33,059 nucleotides of DNA from contig JAFUNI010000009.1 in the NCBI GenBank assembly GCA_017482385.1, positions 1 to 33,059 on the forward strand. The letters are read 5' to 3'. The notes below the pieces were generated by a model. It saw nothing but the letters and a program-made list of their open reading frames with translations. It made no database searches and was not told the DNA's origin. Of this stretch, positions 21,588 through 29,400 are shown piece by piece (the first letter of the stretch is position 1; the number at the start of each line of letters is the position of its first letter). The DNA is from Oscillospiraceae bacterium (GTDB taxonomy: Bacteria; Bacillota; Clostridia; Oscillospirales; Oscillospiraceae). Both the position numbers and the translations under genes were made by a program.

Positions 21588-22982
21588 ATGGCGACAATTG
21601 TTAAGCGAGGAAAAAATTTCTATGTAGTTTTTCGCTATGATGACGCGAACGGTAATTCCCAGCAAAAATGGGAGTCGTTTAAGACCAAGAAGGAAGCCCA
21701 AAAGCGTAAAAGCGAGGTCGAGCATGAGATCGACACTGGTACATTTATTCCACCCGCCAGCATAAAGATCAAGGATTTTCTCGTTGATTTTGTGGATATG
21801 TATGGCAAGCGGAAGTGGGGGTTGTCTATGTACACCTCCAATTCGGGACTAATCCGGAATTATATCAACCCCGTTTTGGGTGAGGTAAACGTTCAGGATG
21901 TGGATGCCCGGGTGGTGGACAAGTTTATTGCCACATTGCAGAAAACCAAAGCGGTGGACTGCAACGGAAGAAGGGCAAAAACGGAGTTTGTCACCCCGTG
22001 TACCATTGAGAAGATCTGTAAGCTGATGCGTTGCGCGTTTGGACAGGCAATCCGCTGGGGTATGGTTGGCAGAAATCCCTTTATTGGCGCGACCCTTCCC
22101 AAGAGGGAACAGAGGAAGCGCGCCATATGGGATGCAGAGACCATTCGTAGGGCGCTGGATGCCTGTGAGGATGACCGTTTGTACTTAGCTATCCATCTTT
22201 CCTTTGCCTGTTCTCTTCGCTTTGGGGAGATCTGTGGGCTCACATGGGACTGTCTGGATGTTTCCGATGCGGCTATCGCCAGTGGCAATGCCTATCTAAA
22301 GGTTGAGAAGGTGTTGGCCCGTGTGGACGAAGGCGCAGTTGATGCGCTGGGAGAGAATGACATATTCTTTACTTTCCCGGCTGTTGTTAACGGAAAGTCC
22401 AAGACCCGGCTGGTTCTGAAGAAGCCTAAGACCGAATCCAGTATCCGCAAGGTGTGGATCCCGGTGACTCTTGCCAAGCTGCTGAGAGCCTGGAAGGAAA
22501 GTCAGGACAAGGCAAAGGCCTACTTAGGGGATGCCTACTACGATTACAACCTGGTGCTCACCCTTGATAATGGACGGCCTTGTGAGGATCGGGTGATCGG
22601 CAATGCCTTCAACCGACTCAAAAGGAACGCAGACCTTCCGGATGTGGTCTTTCACTCTCTCAGGCACTCCAGCACGACCTATAAGCTGAAGCTGAACCAC
22701 GGAGACATCAAGGCAACACAGGGCGATACGGGCCACGCACAGCCTGACATGGTCACTGAGGTTTACGCCCACATTCTGGACGAAGACCGCAAGGTCAATG
22801 CCCAGCGCTTTGAGGCAGGCTTCTATTCGAGGGCTGATCTGCGTGGACTGGAGCAGTCATTCCGCACGCAACCCGTGCAACAGCCGGGAATGGATATCGT
22901 GCAGCTGCTCGTTCAGCTGCAGCAAAATCCGGCACTGTTGACCCTTCTGAATGGGCTCGCGAATGCAAATGTGTCCGGATAA
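21588..22982 (+). CDS. int: Tyrosine recombinase / integrase
   Basis: The 464-residue protein is an element-type tyrosine integrase. It has an N-terminal arm-binding domain (KRGKNFYVVFRYDDANGN, about residues 1-55), a SAM-like core-binding domain (about 60-165) and the catalytic domain. Catalytic residues seen are R211 in SLRFGEICGL, H356 and R359 in HSLRH, H383 in GHAQPD and the nucleophile Y393 in VYAHILD. A polar tail rich in Q follows. AAAGGAG lies before the ATG. The stop is 185 bases before a tRNA-Arg(CCU) 3'-half sequence, the expected attachment site for this enzyme class. It is most simply read as the right-end gene of an element lying to the left of that site, not of the parA element to the right. 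Confidence 0.93.
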   Translation: MATIVKRGKNFYVVFRYDDANGNSQQKWESFKTKKEAQKRKSEVEHEIDTGTFIPPASIKIKDFLVDFVDMYGKRKWGLSMYTSNSGLIRNYINPVLGEVNVQDVDARVVDKFIATLQKTKAVDCNGRRAKTEFVTPCTIEKICKLMRCAFGQAIRWGMVGRNPFIGATLPKREQRKRAIWDAETIRRALDACEDDRLYLAIHLSFACSLRFGEICGLTWDCLDVSDAAIASGNAYLKVEKVLARVDEGAVDALGENDIFFTFPAVVNGKSKTRLVLKKPKTESSIRKVWIPVTLAKLLRAWKESQDKAKAYLGDAYYDYNLVLTLDNGRPCEDRVIGNAFNRLKRNADLPDVVFHSLRHSSTTYKLKLNHGDIKATQGDTGHAQPDMVTEVYAHILDEDRKVNAQRFEAGFYSRADLRGLEQSFRTQPVQQPGMDIVQLLVQLQQNPALLTLLNGLANANVSG

Positions 22983-23006
22983 TCCCAAACCGTTCAAAAC
23001 CGTCTG

Positions 23007-23037
23007 TTAGCAAAAATGCGATTTTGTTAGCAAAAAT
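23007..23037 (+). repeat. Integrase arm-type repeats, left of the attachment core
   Basis: TTAGCAAAAAT occurs at 23007-23017 and 23027-23037, 20 bases apart. The same TTAGCA motif recurs right of the core at 23315-23369, as expected for arm sites bound by an integrase N-terminal domain. Confidence 0.55.
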
Positions 23038-23044
23038 TCAAAAA

Positions 23045-23100
23045 AGTGTTCGAATCCATTTGGCAGCCCATAAGAGCTGCGGCTGCCAAATGGAAACACT
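23045..23100 (+). terminator. Long hairpin after int
   Basis: CCATTTGGCAGCC (23056-23068) and GGCTGCCAAATGG (23081-23093) form a perfect 13-bp stem, extended after a bulge by AGTGTT/AACACT. There is no strong T run, so it may be a terminator or a structural att-region element. Confidence 0.6.
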
Positions 23101-23133
23101 CTGACAATTTAATAATGGGACAAATAGTTATGA

Positions 23134-23167
23134 AAACACCGTGATTTACGGTGAAATCACGGTGTTT
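23134..23167 (-). terminator. Perfect hairpin directly beyond the tRNA-Arg fragment, likely tRNA terminator
   Basis: AAACACCGTGATTT (23134-23147) and AAATCACGGTGTTT (23154-23167) are a perfect 14-bp inverted repeat. Read on the minus strand it starts at the CCA end of the tRNA fragment and ends in TTTTC, the usual place for the terminator of a tRNA gene. Confidence 0.7.
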
Positions 23168-23211
23168 GGCACCCCCGGCGAGACTCGGACTCACTACCTC
23201 GCGCTTAGGAG
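23167..23211 (-). other. 3' half of tRNA-Arg(CCU): attachment-site core
   Basis: On the minus strand these 45 bases parse exactly as the tRNA 3' half: anticodon loop CTCCTAA (anticodon CCT), stem GCGCG, variable loop AGGTA, T arm GTGAG-TCCGAGT-CTCGC (five pairs, one G-U), acceptor CGGGGGT and GCCA. The 5' half is absent: the bases to the right do not pair with these arms. The T loop has C where T is nearly always found, fitting a non-functional copy. This is the usual core duplicated by tRNA-targeting integrases. The missing 5' half means the DNA to the right is element DNA, and an intact tRNA-Arg should exist at the other end. Confidence 0.8.
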
Positions 23212-23314
23212 TTTAGAAGTCACTTAAAACCGGAGTACACCGATGTTTCCTTAAATGCACTAAAACCCTTGTGGCGCAAGGCTTTTTGGACTTTCTGAGT
23301 TTCCTACTGTTTCA

Positions 23315-23369
23315 TGCTAAATTTGCTAATATCACGCCGTTCAGCGGTTTCTATTAGCAAAAAATTAGC
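23315..23369 (+). repeat. Arm-type repeats, right of the attachment core
   Basis: TGCTAA at 23315 and 23324 (reverse complement of TTAGCA), TTAGCAAAAAA at 23354-23364 and TTAGC at 23365 match the TTAGCAAAAAT boxes left of the core. The 342 bases from 23212 to 23553 hold no gene; besides these repeats they carry two GAAC-N3-GTTC palindromes and parA promoter sequences. Confidence 0.5.
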
Positions 23370-23386
23370 GCTGGGGCGGTTTTTAG

Positions 23387-23448
23387 GAACAACGTTCAAC
23401 TGAAAAAGTGAACATAGTTCCCCCGTGTATCCTTTAGTATAGTTGACA
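23387..23448 (+). promoter_or_regulatory. Paired GAAC-N3-GTTC palindromes and promoter region of parA
   Basis: GAAC-AAC-GTTC (23387-23397) and GAAC-ATA-GTTC (23410-23420) start 23 bases apart, about two helical turns, upstream of the parA gene. TATAGT at 23438 and TTGACA at 23443 are nearby promoter-like hexamers; which are used is not clear. The pair suggests an operator bound by a dimeric repressor of the element. Confidence 0.45.
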
Positions 23449-23553
23449 TTCTTAATAAAATCAAGAGGTTTGTTGCCCCCAGCTTACATAGCTTACATAG
23501 CCGTCCACCGGAAAACCGATGGGCGGCTAATTCTATGTAAAGGAGGAAACCCA

Positions 23554-24375
23554 ATGGCGAAAACCAAAGTAATTGCCGTAGCCAACCAAAAGGGCGGCGT
23601 AGGAAAAAGCACCACGGTGTATAACCTGGGTGCCGGTCTTGCGCTTAACGGCAAAAAGGTCTTGCTTGTGGATGTTGACCCGCAGGGCGACCTAACCAAG
23701 ATGTTGGGACAGAGAAAGCCGCATGATCTGCCGCTGACCCTTGCGAACTGCATGAACGATGTGGTGGCTGGGGTCGGCGGCAATGAACACCCGGAGATTA
23801 TGCACCATCACGAAGGCTTTGACTTTGTACCCGGCAACCGTAGCTTGTCGGCGGTGGAAATCGGGCTTGTGAATGTTATGAGCCGAGAAACTGTACTGCG
23901 CCAGTACATCGACAGCGTAAAGCGCGATTACGATTATGTGTTGCTCGATTGCCGTCCCTCCCTTGGTATGCTGGTCATCAATGCGCTTGCCGCGTCGGAT
24001 CATGTGCTGATTCCCGTGCAGGCGGATTATCTGGCAGCCGAGGACATGACGGAACTGCTTGGCACGGTGCGGCAGGTCAAACGGCAGATCAACCCTAAAC
24101 TGCAAGTCGGCGGTATCTTTTTGACAATGGCGAATGAAACCAATTTTCGCAAGGATATTGTCGCCACCGTCAAGGAGAACTACGGAAAGCATTTTCCCGT
24201 GTTGCAGACGGTCATTCCCGCAACCGTGCGGCTTGCCGAGATCAGCACCGCAGACAAGAGCATTTTTAAGCATGAGCCAAACGGAAAAGCCGCCCAAGCC
24301 TATGGCAGTCTGGTAAAGGAGGTGCAGAGCATTGGCGAAAAACAGCGCAGCAAGCCTTCTGACATCAGTAGATGA
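23554..24375 (+). CDS. parA: ParA-family partition ATPase of the conjugative element
   Basis: This 273-residue ATPase has the deviant Walker A box KGGVGKSTT (lysines at both ends) close to the N-terminus, Walker A' LLDCRPSLG, and the ADYLAAEDMTELL and TMANETNFRKDI regions typical of Soj/ParA proteins. In integrative conjugative elements ParA helps keep the excised circle in the cell or aids transfer. ATG 23554 is set by AAAGGAGG 8 bases upstream; the longer frame from 23443 would start inside promoter sequence. parB starts within its 3' end (44-base overlap), so the two are made together. Two palindromes at 23387-23420 probably regulate it. Confidence 0.92.
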   Translation: MAKTKVIAVANQKGGVGKSTTVYNLGAGLALNGKKVLLVDVDPQGDLTKMLGQRKPHDLPLTLANCMNDVVAGVGGNEHPEIMHHHEGFDFVPGNRSLSAVEIGLVNVMSRETVLRQYIDSVKRDYDYVLLDCRPSLGMLVINALAASDHVLIPVQADYLAAEDMTELLGTVRQVKRQINPKLQVGGIFLTMANETNFRKDIVATVKENYGKHFPVLQTVIPATVRLAEISTADKSIFKHEPNGKAAQAYGSLVKEVQSIGEKQRSKPSDISR

Positions 24376-25288
24376 ACTGTTCACGACTCAAGAGGAACGG
24401 GACGAAGCCAAGAGCGAAAGAATCGTAAAACTTCCGCTGGATGAAATCAGCGATTTTCCAAACCACCCTTTTAAGGTGCGTATGGATGACTGCATGATGG
24501 AAATGGTGGAAAGCGTGAAGGCCCACGGCGTACTTGTTCCTGCCATTGTTCGTCCTAACCCGGACGGTGGCTATGAAATGATCGCAGGACACCGGCGAAA
24601 ACTGGCAAGCAACCTTGCCGGACAGATGGAAATGGATTGTATCGTCCGTAATCTTACCGACGATGAAGCCATTATCATTATGGTCGATTCCAATTTGCAG
24701 CGCGACCAAATCCTGCCCTCCGAGAAAGCGTTTGCTTATAAAATGAAGCTGGATGCTATGAAACGGCAAGGTCAAAGAACGGATTTAACTTCTGACCCAC
24801 TGGGGCAGAAGTTAAAAGGGGTCGTATCGGTGGAACAGCTTGCCGCAGACGCTCCCGACAGCAAGACCCAAATCCAGCGATTTATCCGTTTGACCTATCT
24901 TATCCCGGAGCTTTTGGAAATGGTAGATAATTCTGTCCTTAAAGATAAGGAAATAAAGCAGATCGCTTTGCGGCCTGCCGTGGAACTGTCCTACCTTTCC
25001 GAAAACGAACAGCGGCTTGTGCTTGATACCATTGACTTGGAGGATTGCACACCGTCCCATGCCCAGGCAATCCAAATGCGCGCGGCTTCAGAACGGGGCG
25101 AACTGACGGAAGAAACGATCCTGTCCCTCATGCAGCAGGAAAAGCCTAACCAAAAGGAGCAGTTTCGTATGCCACGAGAAAAAATCAACCGCTTTTTTGC
25201 GCCGGGGACGCCCGCGCAGAAGATCGAGGACACCATTATCAAGGCTTTGGAGCTTTATCGGAAAAGACAACGCGAACAGCAGCGATAA
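24332..25288 (+). CDS. parB: ParB-family partition protein of the conjugative element
   Basis: The 318-residue protein has the ParB N-terminal domain: DEISDFPNHPFKVRMDD, GVLVPAIVRPNPDGGYEMIAGHRRKLAS (with the GHRR CTP-binding motif) and DSNLQRDQILPSEKAFAY, then a helix-turn-helix core (VSVEQLAADAPDSKTQIQRFIRLTYLIPEL). The C-terminus has a basic REKINRFF segment and a predicted helix. ParB binds parS near its own genes; no classical parS is visible, so the element may use another centromere. It starts with TTG at 24332, justified by AAAGGAGGTG 7 bases upstream. The 197 bases after it hold no convincing gene. Confidence 0.9.
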   Translation: MAKNSAASLLTSVDELFTTQEERDEAKSERIVKLPLDEISDFPNHPFKVRMDDCMMEMVESVKAHGVLVPAIVRPNPDGGYEMIAGHRRKLASNLAGQMEMDCIVRNLTDDEAIIIMVDSNLQRDQILPSEKAFAYKMKLDAMKRQGQRTDLTSDPLGQKLKGVVSVEQLAADAPDSKTQIQRFIRLTYLIPELLEMVDNSVLKDKEIKQIALRPAVELSYLSENEQRLVLDTIDLEDCTPSHAQAIQMRAASERGELTEETILSLMQQEKPNQKEQFRMPREKINRFFAPGTPAQKIEDTIIKALELYRKRQREQQR

Positions 25289-25485
25289 CCCACTAACAAG
25301 GGGTCAGTGCGCCCATTTTAAGGACGGGAACGGCGGTGCTTCGGCGGCTCCCCCTCTCCACACCTCACCCCCTCAAAACCTTGCTGTACCAGCCGAAAAA
25401 AGAGTATTTGCAGTCGGCTGTATGTCGCACCTTTGCGTCAATCGACAGTTTTCGGTAAACTGAAAGCGCAAAGGAGGTTTTGCAC

Positions 25486-26382
25486 ATGAGAAAATTGTTA
25501 GTAATCATCGCTATGCTGCTTGTTCTACTGACGGGCTGTAATCGCAATTCGACGGAATTGAATAGCGGATCGGAAAGCACGGCGGTATCCACCGTGTATG
25601 AAACGATAGAGGAAAGCCACGACACCGCGCCCACGGATACAAAATCTGCGGAAGATGCGGATGAAACCCTGCCTTCTTTTTCGGCTGGTAATGAAACCAC
25701 CGAGGAAACCGAGCCTACCGTAGAAAGCACAGAGGAAAGTACAGCGGCTACCCAGCCACAGAAGACCCCTGTGCAGGAAACTACGCAGACAACGGAGCCG
25801 GTGCAGACAGATCCTCCCGAAACAACAGCACCTATAGCCACAGAACCACCGCAGACCGAAACGACCGAGCCTGTTACTACAACAGAGCCGGAAGAAACCG
25901 AAACCATTGAAACCACCGAGCCACCCCGCTTGGCGCAGGCTGATAGCTATGAGGTTGCCGCATTGGTCGCACAGTATGTTAATCAATACCGCAGCACACC
26001 GGCGACCATTCTGCCGGGACTTGGCGAGGTAGCGACCTACCGCGCAAATCAGCTTATCAGCAATTTCTCACATGCAGACAGCGCAACCGTCTGTACTGCG
26101 CTCCAGTACGGTGAATTTGTGGATATGACCTTGTATGGATGCCCGGAAAGCTCCAATTATTATCAAGGCTATAACCGCGAAGCCATTGCTAAAGGTAACT
26201 GGACAGGTACGGCTGATGATCTCGCCCAGCGCATCGTCACCGGCTTTAAGAACAGTGCAAAGCATTGGGCGTATGTCGGCAGCGATGAATACGGCTATAT
26301 GGCTGTGGGTGTTGTCTATGACCCCTCCAACTCCACATGGTACTGCTGCATCTGCATGAGCAGTAAGAACTACGGTGGCTGA
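25486..26382 (+). CDS. CAP-domain surface lipoprotein with Thr/Glu/Pro-rich stalk
   Basis: The 298-residue protein begins with a lipoprotein signal peptide (KLLVIIAMLLVLLTGC, lipobox LTGC with Cys18). Residues about 20-150 are a low-complexity stalk of Thr, Glu and Pro (repeats such as TTEPVQT and ETTEP), likely to span the cell wall. The C-terminal 145 residues look like a CAP/SCP domain (YEVAALVAQYVNQYRSTPA, YRANQLISNFSHADS, WAYVGSDEYGYMAVGVVYDP), a fold found in secreted bacterial proteins of varied function. It lies just before the giant adhesin and is probably an exposed part of the element's donor-cell surface. AAAGGAGG precedes ATG 25486; a TTG two codons earlier is less likely. A strong terminator follows. 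Confidence 0.82.
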   Translation: MRKLLVIIAMLLVLLTGCNRNSTELNSGSESTAVSTVYETIEESHDTAPTDTKSAEDADETLPSFSAGNETTEETEPTVESTEESTAATQPQKTPVQETTQTTEPVQTDPPETTAPIATEPPQTETTEPVTTTEPEETETIETTEPPRLAQADSYEVAALVAQYVNQYRSTPATILPGLGEVATYRANQLISNFSHADSATVCTALQYGEFVDMTLYGCPESSNYYQGYNREAIAKGNWTGTADDLAQRIVTGFKNSAKHWAYVGSDEYGYMAVGVVYDPSNSTWYCCICMSSKNYGG

Positions 26383-26403
26383 AACTGAATACTCCCCACA
26401 CAC

Positions 26404-26438
26404 AGAACGCTTGAAAAACCAAGCGTTCTTTTTTTATT
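26404..26438 (+). terminator. Terminator after the CAP lipoprotein gene
   Basis: AGAACGCTTG (26404-26413) and CAAGCGTTCT (26420-26429) form a 10-bp stem followed by seven T. The adhesin gene begins 28 bases later, so it needs read-through or a promoter not identified here. Confidence 0.9.
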
Positions 26439-26465
26439 TCTTGATTTGAAAGGATGGATAACCCT

Positions 26466-29400
26466 ATGAAGAAAAACAAGTTTTCCACGCGCCTTTTGAC
26501 GGCGCTTTTGGCGGTCATCATGGTATTTTCCATTATGCCCATGTCGGCATTTGCCGCCCCTGCCAGCGACATCCCGGAAGAAATGCTCGACAACTCCATT
26601 TTGAGAGCATTGGAATACACCGGTTACGACGTGCAGGCACAGAAAGACAAAGGCACCCTTTATCAGTACGGACATTACGGGTCGCAGCTTCTCAATAATG
26701 ACCCCAATATCCTGTCGGATATTCACTACGGCACATCTCCTTCCGGCAGAGAAACCGTCGCGGACAGCTCTACCATCACAGGATTGGCACCCGACCTTGC
26801 AAGATTTGAACAGTACGGTTTGTGCTGTGCCGGTTTTGCAAGCTACTTTGTTTGCAACTACCTCCCGAACATTGAGGGTAAGGACACGCAATTTATTACG
26901 GACGAGCTGTTAGCCACCGGGATGAACACACAGGCTGTTATCACATGGCAGACGGCGCTCAACAAATTGGCAAATGAGGGTAAGATCGAAAAGGTCGGCA
27001 CCAGCAGCAGTAATGTGGACTACTCCAAAATGGTTCCCGGCGACCTTGTTATTTTTGGCACAGCGGAAAACTCTCACACCCACATCGGTATGTATGCCGG
27101 TCATTATAACGGCATCCCGTTTATGATCCATGTGGGCAATGATCGTGGCCCCGAAATTACCCGTATCGACTGGATGAGCCAAGCCGGTGACAAATCCTCC
27201 TACCCCAACGCCTTTTTCCATTTGCCTGATGAGATTTGGGAGGATGACGGCAGCATTGAAGTTTTCAAGACTGATGATAAAGCAACCGGACTTGCCGGTG
27301 CAGTTTTCATTGCTACCAACAAGGACACTGGCGTTCAGTACCGCATCGGCCCCACTGACAGCACGGGATATGCAAAATCTGAAATGCCTATCCCTTACGG
27401 CGAATATGAAATCGTAGAATCGGTGTTCCCGGCCAATTACCAATCCGGTGGAACGACCTCTTGGACAAGAACATTGGATGCAGATACACCCAACGCTACC
27501 ATCACGCTTGAGGTGGTCAATATCCCTGTTCCCGGCTCCGTAAAGATCGTCAAAACCTCCGAGGATGGCGTAGTGGACGGTGTTCCTTTCCGCATTGTTG
27601 GCGAAGGTGTTGACCAAACAGTGGAAACCGCAAACGGCGGCGTTATCACCGTAGATGGCTTGCGACCCGGCACATTTACTATCACCGAACTTGTGGATGA
27701 CCGTTACGAGCCGCAGAACAGCCAGACCGTCACCGTAGTCAGCAATCAGACTGCTACCGTAACCTTTGATAATGTTTTGAAGCGCGGATCGGTGAAAGTC
27801 ATTAAAAATTCTGAGGATAACATGGTGGCCGGTATCGAATTTAAGTTATCCGGCACCTCTTTGAGTGGTCATGCCGTAGAGCAGTTTGCCACGACCGATG
27901 AAAACGGCGTGGCGATCTTTGAGAATGTGCTGATTTCCGGTCACAGCCCCTATGTGATTGAAGAAATCAACACCGGGGAGCAATATATCGTCCCGGATGC
28001 ACAGGAAGCCATTGTCGAATGGGACGCAGTTTCCGAGGTGTATTTTGAAAACATTTTGAAGCGCGGCACCGTTAAGGTCACGAAAACCGCAGACGATGGC
28101 TTGACAGAGGGTATCAAATTCCACCTGTACGGCACATCTTTCAGTGGTATTCCCGTGGATGAATACGCTGTGACCAATTCCGAAGGCATTGCCGTTTTTG
28201 AGGATGTTTTGATGTCCTCCAATCTTACACTGGAGGAAGTAAACACCCCCAACCGCTATGTACTGCCCGAAAAACAGACCGTAGCTGTGGAATGGGCTAC
28301 CGTTACCGAAGCCAGCTTCCACAATGTCACAAAGAAGTGGCGCGCCGATGTGTTCAAGGTGGACTACGACCTTTACTATGACACCGACATGGGCGGTGGT
28401 GTTCCGGAAGAACTTGTGCCGATGGCGCTCTCCCTTGATTCCGATGCTATGGTCGAGGATTACGGCTACCCCTACGGTGTAGCACAGGGCGACGCGACCC
28501 TTGCCGGTCACACCTACGGTGTTTTTGACGGCGACACCCTTGTGGACACCTATGTGACCGATGAAAATGGTTATTTCTTGACCGATTATTACCCCTGCGG
28601 TGATAACAACTGGAATATTCGTGAAATCAGTGTTGCAGAGGACGGCGGCTATCTGCTGTCTGATGAAGTGTACTGGTTGGATGTGGACTGCGGTAACTAC
28701 TCTGTGGAACTGAATACCGAGTATCTGGATGTTACCGAGTATGTCATCATCGGTAAGATCAGTATTATCAAACACTCCGACGATGGCAGCACACAGATCG
28801 AAACCCCGGAGGTCGGTGCAGAATTTGAAGTCTATCTCAAATCTGCAGGCAGCTATGAGGATGCCAAAGAATCCGAGCGCGACTATCTAATCTGTGATGA
28901 AAACGGCTTTGCCGAAACCAAGTGGCTGCCCTACGGCACCTATGTGGTGCATCAGGTATCGGGCAAAGAGGGCTGTGAACTGCTCCCGGACTTTGAGGTG
29001 TTTATCTCCGAGGAAGGGCGCACCTACCGTTTTCTTGCCAACAACTCCCTGTTTGAAAGCCATGTGAAGATCGTTAAGACCGACGCGGAGACCGGCAACA
29101 CCATCCCTTGCGCCAATGTAGGCTTTCAGCTCTACACCCCGGAGGGTGAGCTGATTACCATGACCTACACCTATCCGCAGGTAACGGAGGTTGACACCTT
29201 CTACACCAATTCTGATGGATATTTGATTACCCCGGAGCCGTTGGAGTACGGCAAGGGCTATTATCTTGTGGAGGTATCTGCGCCGGAGAACTATGTGCTT
29301 GACCCTACGCCCGTCTATTTTGATGTTGTTCCCGATGATACAACCGACGAGGACGGCGTAAAGGTCATTGAAGTCGTGCGCCCGAATATGCCGCAGAAAG

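Noticed and set aside
21588-22982. Integrase assigned to the parA-parB conjugative element
   Set aside because: The tRNA half-site lies between them and its orientation places that element to the right of the site; the integrase is better assigned to a neighbouring element, though tandem copies remain possible.
25289-25485. Frame open through the parB-lipoprotein gap (QCAHFKDGNGG and a second frame ending QSAVCRTFASIDSFR)
   Set aside because: No start codon with a ribosome site in either frame; left as untranslated spacer.
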